Assembly: GCF_018143015.1 (NCBI RefSeq)
Contig: NC_054747.1
Location: 38,407,233 to 38,471,232, forward strand
Length of the DNA: 64,000 bases
Source: Lytechinus variegatus
Lineage: Eukaryota > Echinodermata > Echinoidea > Temnopleuroida > Toxopneustidae
Direction: 5' to 3'
Below, piece by piece: positions 55,746 to 64,000 of the stretch. The position numbers were made by a program, and so were the translations under genes. The first letter of the stretch is position 1. Each line of letters opens with the position of its first letter. The notes beneath the pieces were generated by a model that saw only the letters and a program-made list of their open reading frames with translations, was not told the origin of the DNA and did not search any database.

Positions 55746-56582
55746 GATCAACTAACATCTGTAAACTCATCTATTACAATAACTGGTTGTTATTTGCAAT
55801 GTAAATGTTTAACATGTTTAAGTCACTAGGCATGCTATACTTCAATTAGTTTTTGTTTTTTTGAAGACTTTTATCATTTTTAGAATCATACAAAGATCAT
55901 GTAGATCAATGATAATAATCAATAATACAATGAAGCGAGAAAGGGACTCCAGCTAATGGGGATTATCAAAATAAACCAAGCGTCTGATCATTTTTTTACA
56001 GAAAAATGTAAACTGTAAAAAAAAATCAGGAAATTTATCGAAAGCTTATTCACACATTTAACAATGAGGAAATATCAATAGTAATAACAGTTATATACGG
56101 CTTTTATGTATTTCCTGGTGCTCGTTGTTTAGTCTAATGTAAATACTTTGTCAATATTTTTCCTTTTTTCTGTTTCTTTTATATTTCCCGTTTGCAACTA
56201 AAATGAGTATCAATTGGCTAAAATAAATTATCGAAAGAACGAATTGCAATCAACCAATCGATCGAATATGGTTAGATGAGACAAACCCCGAAATTGATAT
56301 AAACTTGATAAAATGTTGCTTTTCTAAGCCTTAGCGGACGAACTTTCAATAATATACACACACACACACATATATATATAATTCCATGGTTACTCTGATA
56401 TAAAGATATTTCATGGAATATTAATTTAATTAAACACAAAATAAGGTCATCTGCAGCTAATAATAACTTGATAATGATTTCACTCAACAATCTAAGCCTT
56501 ATTTAATCACTTACTAAAATAGAATGAATTTCTACTGAAAAATACACACTTTGATATATCAATAATGTTGAAAAGAACTTAC

Positions 56583-56800
56583 TGTGAATTGGTGCTAGGT
56601 GAGCTAGTCGCTTTCCAAACTTGAAATAATCCTCCCGAAATCAAGCGATGGTTCAAAATGAAATGAATCTCTTGCTTCGACACCAATCAGTTTTATTGTC
56701 GAGTAATTATATTCAAGTTCACACCTAATTTGTTCCAGTTGACGCTTATTTGGATTACAGTATGAATTAGACTATATAGGTATAATTATTTATATACCTC
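56583..56800 (-). promoter_or_regulatory. Candidate TATA promoter and untranslated first exon
   Basis: On the minus strand a TATAAATA box sits at 56787-56794. About 180 nt downstream is a perfect donor, CA|GTAAGT (56582-56577), with no long frame between. Upstream (56800-57020) the DNA is unusually GC- and CpG-rich for this window. This would fit a non-coding first exon for the mini-mucin gene about 9.5 kb downstream, but nothing directly ties them together. Confidence 0.25.
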
Positions 56801-57332
56801 ATCGAAGCGTGACTCTGCTACTGGCTGGCGACCGACATTCAAGCGGTGACGTAACGATCATTTTTTTTTGCGGGAGGTCGGGTTCCGTTTGATTTAGCGG
56901 GAAATGCGACTTTTTCGCATGTCTCGATCTTGCAGACGATGTTGCTGCTAACAGAAATGGTTTGCGCGCGCAGATTCTAAATCCGGATCCGGGGATATGC
57001 CGAGAGAGGATAAAGTTTGTGGGTGAAAAATGATGACTGTGGAATTAATAGAGACATTTTGGCTTCTGTTTGAAACTGGGGGAAATAGAAAGGAATTTGA
57101 GAATAAGAAATATAACTCTGCGGTAGATATATATTTAACCAATATATTTCGCAATAACTTCTATTCCTTCAAATATAAGAGTTGCCTCGGTCTAGGCATA
57201 TCATTTTATTTATGGTTTAATCAAATTGTGCAATTATTTTTCAAACAATTTGTTATGAAAGCATTAAGGTTTACATGCACCTGTATTTTTGCAATTAATA
57301 TGATTTTTTTTTCGTAATTTGGGAAAAGGCCT

Positions 57333-57830
57333 TTATTCAATCCGGTACACGGACAAGTTACCGTTTTTATTTTTCTGCAATATATACATAGCTTTAAACT
57401 TTGTTAAAATATCTTTTATCCAGATTTTCATTTCTCTCACGTGCACTCGCACCCAGGCATATGCCAAATACGAAATCATCAAAAGATAGATTAATTGCAC
57501 TTTTAAGAAAGTAAAATCAACTAAAAATCGACGAGTAAATGGGCATTGCCAAAATAAATGAGCAATAGTTTGTGTGTTCTGAGTTAAACGAACACAAATC
57601 AGATTGCAATAAACCAACAGTTTTCAAATATCTATCGACACCAAGGATATCATGAAAAATTTTAAACTGTAAATATCTAAGCTTTGTTGAAAATAAACAT
57701 TTAAAATGAAACATATACAATATATCCCGAGTAGCAATAGGTTCTGAAATAATCCTCCACCATTTGTTTTGTGAAATAGGAGTTTTAAAGATTTTCTCTA
57801 CACTGTTAGAAAATTTATCCTTAAAATAAA
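57333..57830 (-). mobile_element. LINE remnant, C-terminal part (L1/Tx1-like), minus strand
   Basis: The minus strand reads WWRIISEPIATRDILYMFHF, STKLRYLQFKIFHDILGV, then after a shift CVRLTQNTQTIAHLFWQCPF and TRRFL, the typical C..H..C tail. It is a different copy or family from 51959 and is broken in at least two frames. Confidence 0.75.
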
Positions 57831-57984
57831 AGAAGTTCCTGCAGCAGAGTCTGAGAACACCTGTAATCTTACCAAATTGCGCAATCTTACATTATATCAT
57901 GTAAAATTACAGGAAATTGGTATTTGGCGTATGGAGCCTTAAAAAATTCCTTTAATAAAACACCCGTTTTCCCCTTTCAAACAG

Positions 57985-58120
57985 ACCTGGGGTCCGTTGT
58001 AGAAAGAGTTGCGTTTAAACGCAAGTCAAAAAAATCAATCGCAGGTCCCAAATGCGCGTTGTTGATTGGATGAAAATCAAGTTGCGATTGATTGCAACTC
58101 TTTCTGCAACGGGCCCCTGT
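57985..58120. mobile_element. MITE with GGGGTCCGTTGTAGAAAGAG ends
   Basis: The right end GCAACTCTTTCTGCAACGGG is complementary; the interior CAATCGCAGG faces GTTGCGATTGATTG. I see no feature in 58130-59200. Confidence 0.72.
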
Positions 58121-59204
58121 TCTGCTAAATTGCAGAAAATTCCTGTTTTATGAATTTACAGAATGATTCTGTTATTGCTTTCTGCAAAATCTTCTTTTTT
58201 CCCATGTAAAATCATGTTTTTTTAACAGCGTACACACATTTTATGAATAAGTTTACATACTTCCGTTACCTTGTTCATACTACCAATTTCCATCCGGCAG
58301 TTAACATATTACCAGAAGAAATTATGATAATGTTACCGACATTTTAAGTGAGTTTTTTTTTAAATCATAGAAATAAAATATGAATTTTCCACGAAAATCC
58401 GCCCACGACAAGATAGAGCTATGGATATTTAAAGTTTTGATTTGTGACGTCATGCGTGCGAATAGCTTTCAACTGCCCAAATATGTCATGTGATATGAAA
58501 ATTATAAAATGCAATTTTCTCAGAAAGTTGAATATGATTCCACGTGTGAATTCAATGTAAAAACAGACAATTACACGAAGCAAGATAATCCGGCCATCGT
58601 GAACAAGAAGGAAAAAGGAAGTGATGTAATTTATATTACAGGACATTGGGGTAACTGCTAGCACATGACGTAACAAAACAAAACAAACATTCATAACCTT
58701 TTTATTCTTGACGAATTTCTATTTCTATCTTTTTTTTATCCCCTTCATTAGACGTTTAACGAAGGAATTCGAACTCACTTTACCGTAATAACACAAGATT
58801 TGCATAATAGCTTGTTGCTAGGTAAGACTATTTTCTGGCAAGCTTCACACTGAATTGCAGGCATTTAAAATAAATCTAAACGGACTGTAATAAGTGACCA
58901 ATCGAATTCCGGATTTAGTTTGAATCGTACGGAATCATTCAAAAATCTCAAAGGATTTCATTTCAAATCCCTCGAGATTAAAAACTAAAATTGTTAGGAA
59001 TCAAACTAAATTCTTAATTCGATTGTTCAGCCCGATCTATATTTATTTTAAATCTTTGCAATTTAGAGTGTTTAATGGGCATGACAAACGAACCTCATTA
59101 AAAGAGATTTTTAATAATTTTTGCTTGTATAACAGGTCTTCAAACCAATGTCAGTGATAAGTTATTACTTAAATAAATTACATCTCTATAGCAGGGGTGA
59201 TAAT

Positions 59205-59420
59205 ACCGTTATATCATTATTAACAGAAAAACGCTGTTTTAAATGTTCATAATATACAAGGCTTTTACTCTGACATTTAACGTATAGAAGGGGGAGGGGT
59301 GAGGTCTGCATGCCGTTATATCATTATTAATTAATCATTAAATGTTCATAATATACAAGGCTATTTACTCTGACATTTAACGTATAGAAGGGGGGGGGGA
59401 GGTGAGGTCTGCATGCGTCA
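59205..59420. repeat. ~105-bp tandem duplication
   Basis: GTTCATAATATACAAGGCT, ACTCTGACATTTAACGTATA and GAGGTCTGCATGC appear twice in the same order; the copies differ mainly in G-run length. Confidence 0.82.
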
Positions 59421-59753
59421 TAATGGTAATGCCATTAATAATTCATTCAATTCAGGAAAAAAAATACATCAAATAAAGCCAACTCTCCCCTCCATATCAG
59501 ATTACCTATCACCTCAGCACTCTAAAGTAACATGTTATTCTCTATATTAAACCACTGGTATATATGAGGGGGGGGGGGTTGGAGGGGTCACTGACCCAAA
59601 AGTTTCTCGACCAAGAAGGAAAAGAATAGAAAAGGAAATGAAAGGGAGAAAAGAGTAAAGTATGATATCTTCTCTGGATTTTATGTCAAAATCTATCCAG
59701 AAAATTCGATAACAACTTTTCCAATATGCCATGTCTAGCCCCTTCAGTTTCTT

Positions 59754-59754
<1 letters not shown>

Positions 59755-59801
<47 letters not shown>

Positions 59802-59910
59802 TCCTTACTTATTTATTCAATCATTTATTTATTCATTCATTCATTTATTTATTCATTCATTCATTTAATATTCATTTGTTTATCTATGTATTTATTCATT
59901 TACTTATCTT
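59755..59910. repeat. (CT)n, (CTTT)n and (ATTC/ATTT)n microsatellites
   Basis: Consecutive simple repeats; the Ser/Phe/Leu frame is an artefact. Confidence 0.85.
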
Positions 59911-60075
59911 TTTAATTGCGTGGGGGGATTGCGCTCCTGATTAAACCAGTAATCGTTAAGTTTCTGCAAATATCAAACAAGACATACAAAGGAGGCAAAA
60001 TGAATCGTGTTAGCTGAAGAAAGAACAAGCATTTATTTAAAAACCATTCCACCATAGATATACGCTAAACCGTTA

Positions 60076-60420
60076 ATATCAAATTAAAGTGATTGGTTAA
60101 TATTGGTGTGACTTTAAAAAAATCTGAGCTAAAAGGTCACACTTGTCACCTGTGTTTGTGATATGTTACAAAAATGAAGCCCAGAAAAATTGCGTTCGAA
60201 AGTAATTATTAAGTGCTTCAAAAATTGAAATGTAAAGTGACCGGGAACACCATCTTAATTTCATCCCATACACTTATGTGTACTATTTAGGTGTCTATAA
60301 GACGCCTATTTACAAAATCGGGGTTTGCCCTTGTAGTTTTAGCTTTTCATCTTGGTTTGATAATTTTTCAAATCGGCTGCTCACAAAAGTTAAACAATAT
60401 CTTTAAGTATTTATACTAAA
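60076..60420. mobile_element. TTAA-flanked element, copy 2, reverse of 17875-18268
   Basis: Begins TTAAAGTGATTGGTTAATAT and ends CAATATCTTTAA. See the 17875 entry for shared text. Confidence 0.78.
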
Positions 60421-60784
60421 AATACCAAGTGATTTTCATCACGATGAAATTCCTGCTCAAATATCAATTATGGTAATTGCTCCTCGCAATTTAAGTGTAA
60501 CTCTAACGCTTGATCGTGTATCTTTTTATGCGACTCATTCACGCAATGATCAACATCCTATATACTCAATTTGTTTCCTATCATGTTATATTCATTCTTT
60601 ATATTTTACGCATTCCAGATAATTTATGCATTAGCTTCAATTAACAAACAAAGTGAGGCAGAGAAAACCTTTTATACACCTCACAAATGACCATGATAAT
60701 TAAAAAAAAATGTCTCAAGAGGTATTTTATCCCAAGTAATTTGATAACTGCAATGAATGTATTAATGTGTCAATAAAGTCAGAA

Positions 60785-60905
60785 ACCTACAATAAATGAG
60801 TGATAATAATGATAATAATACCCATTATTTATGAGGCGCTTTTCCAAATGGCCCGAAGCGCTCGCAATGTCAGTCTACCTAATTCAAACAAAAACAAATA
60901 CAGAA
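60785..60905 (-). mobile_element. SINE/LINE 3' tail
   Basis: Read on the minus strand, GCGAGCGCTTCGGGCC and AAAAGCGCCTCATAAATAAT are followed by (ATT)n-like text, the form of SINE/LINE 3' ends with an AGCGC-xx-ATAAAT motif. Confidence 0.45.
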
Positions 60906-61229
60906 TGATATACATACATAATAAAAATGAAGTTGCTTAAAACACACACTTTTATATGCTCCACTCATCGACACAAAATCCAAACCAACCAATCGGTTTA
61001 CGTCAGGAAATAAATAACTGATTTATTTTTATGAAACACCCCCCCCCCGGGAAACAAATCCTGAATAAGAAACACCGCAATCCCGGTATCATCCAAAGTG
61101 TGTGTTCCTGAATTATTGAAATACATTACAGTATGAATTTTCTTTAAAAATACTAATTAATCAAGACTGATTTTGAAAGGCAAATAACACTTTTTTTTGT
61201 GGTTGACTATTATATGTGTAGATCCTGGC

Positions 61230-61500
61230 GATACTGGCGGATCCAGGGGGGGGGGGGGGGGGGGTCGGCGGCCCGAGCCCCTTTGTAACTAAAATTTGTA
61301 ACATAAAATGCCGTTAAGACAGAATAGTGCCCCCTTCCCTAATGAAAGTGTTTTTATTTTTTTTTTAATTCTTTGTGGACGAAATACCACTATTATTTTT
61401 TTTAGATTTAATTGCTTGTCGAAATTTCCTCGAAAAATGTGCCCCCTTTCGTAAAATCCTGCATCCAGCCCTGCCCGGAGCCCCTGCAGATGATTTTGAG
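61230..61500. repeat. Poly-G-bounded element fragment
   Basis: GGCGGATCCA then an uninterrupted run of about 20 G (61246-61264), followed by GCGGCCCGAGCCCCTTTG and later GCATCCAGCCCTGCCCGG. It resembles one end of the GGCGxxxCxxGGGG hAT-like elements, but no paired end or target duplication was found. Confidence 0.4.
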
Positions 61501-61699
61501 TGTAAAATTAGATTTCTTTCATGTGCTGGGACATTTCTCAAATTTTTGTTAGAGATAAACAAAATAGGGGAAACAGGTGGACATATATTGATTTATTTAA
61601 TGTTGTGGTGGCTGTCAAGACAAACTCTCTGGGGTTTTGTACATCAATGATATTTTTCAATTTTAATCATGAAATTTTATCTATATAATTGCAATACTG

Positions 61700-61785
61700 T
61701 ATTTTGACTCCCGTATGTTTACCTTTTGATGCAACTTTTGTGCAAATATAGAGGGGAATAAAATCACATTGAATTGAATTTACAG
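61700..61785 (+). mobile_element. LINE-type 3' tail
   Basis: GCAAATATAGAGGGGAATAA followed by AATCACATTGAATTGAATTT, the AATAAA plus (ATTGA)n form seen at 35930 and 55290. Confidence 0.45.
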
Positions 61786-61956
61786 GACTATGATTAGATC
61801 GCCAATCAAACTAACAAGGAAAAAATAATCAAAATAATCCCGTCACTGGTGCTTTATTAACATGTGCCTGGTTTCACGTATGCTATTCTTCATTTATTCG
61901 GTGAAAATACTCCTTTCATCTACCATTTTAATAAAGGAATATACAAATTTGAGAGC

Positions 61957-62248
61957 AGGGTGTGTTTCACAAAGATTTAAGTATGACTTACAGTCGCACT
62001 TAAATACTGAGTTGCGTACGATATGAAAGGATTGGATGCATTGGTCAGATCGTGTCATGGGGACGCGCACTACTGCGTATCTATCAACGAACGTAGAGGG
62101 CAGCAACACACAAGCGTAACACTGCCGTGTGTTGCTGCCCTCTACGTTCGTTGGTATCTATCAATAAGATCGCGCGTTGCATATCAAGTACGCGTCCACA
62201 TTTAAGCGCGACTTGAGTCATACTTAAATCTTTGTGAAACACCCCCTA
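61957..62248. mobile_element. MITE containing a perfect inner hairpin
   Basis: Outer ends GTGTTTCACAAAGATTTAAG and CTTAAATCTTTGTGAAACAC pair exactly. Inside, 27-bp arms around 62086-62154 (CAACGAACGTAGAGGGCAGC at left) pair perfectly across a 15-bp loop. It lies downstream of the RNase T2-like exon. Confidence 0.82.
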
Positions 62249-62417
62249 AATGATTCAACACCATCAACCCAAAGACAATGAAAACGAGAACATATAATTT
62301 TCTGTGAATTGTATAAGACAATTAAACCCTGGTATCAATCTGATTAGAAGTTGATCGTTTCCTATTATCTTTTCGGTGGAGGTGGTATTATAATCTCACC
62401 ATGGAGCTATCATTGTT

Positions 62418-62672
62418 TTATAGCTGCATGGTCTCATCATCACCTTCTCTGTCTTCCATTATGTCAGCCATCATGTTGAACAGCCAATCAGAAGCGAGTT
62501 CGTCACGTGACAGAGACTTTGCATTGACGTAGTCTTGAAACGGTGGATATACAACCGATCCAGGGTTGCATTTACCACCGCCAGTCAGCCCTGTGCAGTC
62601 AATCAGTTTTGATTGGGGAGACGTGTCGAAACAAACTCGAATCTCGAACAAGTATTGCACACGGTTCTTCGA
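62418..62672 (-). CDS. Last coding exon of a probable RNase T2 family ribonuclease
   Basis: The acceptor is CAACAAATATAG, phase 0; 84 codons to a TAA at 62418-62420. The text VQYLFEIRVCFD, then LIDCTG, then GKCNPGSVVYPPF matches the C-terminal pattern of animal RNase T2 proteins: a Q-x-x-EIxxC strand, a nearby C, then C..x..V-x-YPP, with cysteines that pair in disulfides. Members are secreted or lysosomal acid RNases that cut single-stranded RNA via a 2',3'-cyclic phosphate. A 35-residue tail, ending with acidic EDREGDDETMQL, extends beyond the usual end. The catalytic CAS motifs (two His) would be in exons beyond the right edge and are not in the window, so activity cannot be judged. Identification is from motif memory and is probable, not certain. 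Confidence 0.62.
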   Translation of the reverse strand, partial: SKNRVQYLFEIRVCFDTSPQSKLIDCTGLTGGGKCNPGSVVYPPFQDYVNAKSLSRDELASDWLFNMMADIMEDREGDDETMQL

Positions 62673-62964
62673 CTATATTTGTTGAAATAAAAATAACACA
62701 ATATGTTCAGAGGTATTAACATTAAAACGCAATCATTTTTGTTTGTTTTATACAACTTTCCGAAACATGTAACGATACTGAGTTGTCCCAAACTCTTAAT
62801 AGTGTACGATTTTATATACGTGTTAAGAAATATTAAATGAATTGGGTCTATGACTTCGTACCATTGCACGTAACCATGGTAACATTCTCTCGAACATCCA
62901 AGTTATAGGCCTACCCCTCAACGCATGCATGCAAATACGCGCATTGGAAAGGGATGCTTTCTTA

Positions 62965-63965
62965 GTGCAGGACTCCCGTGCGTATCAAAAAAAGTTTACA
63001 CTTTGAAAAAGACCTGGGAATTTAAAAATATACAACATGAGGGTAATTTTTTCACATATAATCTTGGGTTTGGGTCTCATCTATCCAATGAAAGTAAAAG
63101 TTTTGACAGAATGTTACATTTGAGTGAGCACTGTCCAGTTTTGTAAAGCTCGCAGAAATATGTTTGCGCAGAAATGCTCGCTTTCACGCAGTGTCAAGGG
63201 GAAAGGGCGAAATCAAACTTACCCTGCGATAAATTTTTCCTACATTTTCCTCGCACTTTTAGTCAATTAAGATAAAACGGATACATTCGGGCATGTTTAA
63301 TCAAATTTGCCGCCCAAATTGAAATTTCAACACTTAGTAAGCACAACTTTTACCCTTAGTGTGCCAGCTGGATCTGAGGACATAACTGAATCTGAACAAA
63401 AGTTTACATCAGACATCTCCAGCACCTTTTCACTAAGTTTTTATTATTTAAAGTGGGTTGACATTTAATTTTTCATTGAAGACTTGTTTCTCCACACTTT
63501 TCCCAAGCTTGACAATGATTAACAAAATGAAAATCAAGCCTAATTCATTTTATGTAAATCACAGCTCAGTGTAAATCAAATATCGTCTTGATGGCCTTGG
63601 TGTGTGGGGGAGAGGGGCGGGGCGCAATGCACTCTTCGAGGTGTATTGGGCAAGGAAACAAGTTAAAAGAGGTCAAAGATATCTTCAAATAAATTTTACT
63701 TGCTAAATTCTACGTGTTCTTCATGATAAAGGTTTACTTTTATTCGCATAGCTATTTCAAAGTTCTGCGCAAATCATTTTTCACTAACTTTTCAAAAGTA
63801 AGTGGTGCTCACTCAAGCGGAAATATTTTTCGATAGTTATATCGTCATTTGCTGAAATGGATCTGTACCAATGTTAAAATGTGGAAAAATCTTCAGGATA
63901 TTACAAATGTATAATTTTACAGGATTTTTTCAAAGTGTAAACTTTTTTTTGATACGCACTGTATA
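62965..63965. mobile_element. ~1-kb inverted-repeat element with GTGCGTATCAAAAAAAGTTT ends
   Basis: The left CGTGCGTATCAAAAAAAGTT and right AACTTTTTTTTGATACGCAC ends pair for over 30 bp (to ACACTTTGAAAAA). The right end reads CACTGTATA, mariner-like; the left border is less well kept. Open frames inside are short and lack transposase motifs. It interrupts the region where upstream RNase T2 introns would lie. Confidence 0.72.
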
Positions 63966-64000
63966 ACGCACCATATCGAATGAATGCACCATACCTGCAC

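Noticed and set aside
1-64000. LTR retroviruses, Polintons or other capsid-bearing elements
   Set aside because: No paired LTRs, gag/pol/env, or Polinton capsid/polymerase text recognised in the frames I could read.

Overview
The window is animal nuclear DNA: AT-rich, gene-poor, with spliced genes, long introns, many microsatellites and dense short inverted-repeat elements. The repeat style (many MITE families, tRNA-derived SINEs, LINE tails, poly-G element ends) and the gene content suggest a marine invertebrate deuterostome, most likely an echinoderm such as a sea urchin. This is an inference from style; no species-diagnostic sequence was identified.

Three host genes are supported, all on the minus strand. 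(1) 20100 down to 7074: a complete nuclear receptor of 445 residues in five coding exons (19698-20100, 16218-16463, 14490-14748, 11382-11566, 7074-7318). All junctions are GT/AG and the phases agree (1,1,2,1). It has a C4 zinc-finger DNA-binding domain with an enlarged D-box, a hinge, and a full ligand-binding domain with an intact AF-2 helix. The end of exon 2 and its splice donor have been amplified into a 55-bp minisatellite that runs into the intron. (2) 47058 down to 32598: a signal-peptide exon (46986-47058) and two homologous, phase-compatible last exons (38127-38380 and 32598-32947). Each last exon encodes a small mucin-like protein ending in a cysteine-bounded RGD loop. This is either one gene with alternative last exons or a partial duplication, and it is the best candidate here for something undescribed. 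(3) 62418-62672: the last coding exon of a probable RNase T2 family enzyme whose other exons lie beyond the right edge.

The rest is mobile and simple-sequence DNA. Notable are a nest at 22.5-25.7 kb (a hAT element inside a hAT element inside a small inverted-repeat element, both hATs with exact 8-bp target duplications); a hAT at 26.07-26.84 kb whose empty site survives in a neighbouring tandem copy; a three-layer nest at 29-30.6 kb; a family of TTAA-flanked MITEs; a family of five MITEs built from AACACC/GGTGTT words; remnants of at least four LINE coding ends; tRNA-derived SINEs; tandem arrays at 15.7-16.2, 42.0-42.5 and 50.2-51.7 kb; and a near-perfect palindrome at 34.5-34.7 kb. I recognised no LTR retrovirus, Polinton or other capsid-bearing element, and no CRISPR array, rRNA or convincing functional tRNA.

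Coordinates of exons are read to the base from splice consensus and phase. Coordinates of repeats are exact where a target duplication is quoted and otherwise accurate to roughly 5-20 bases.
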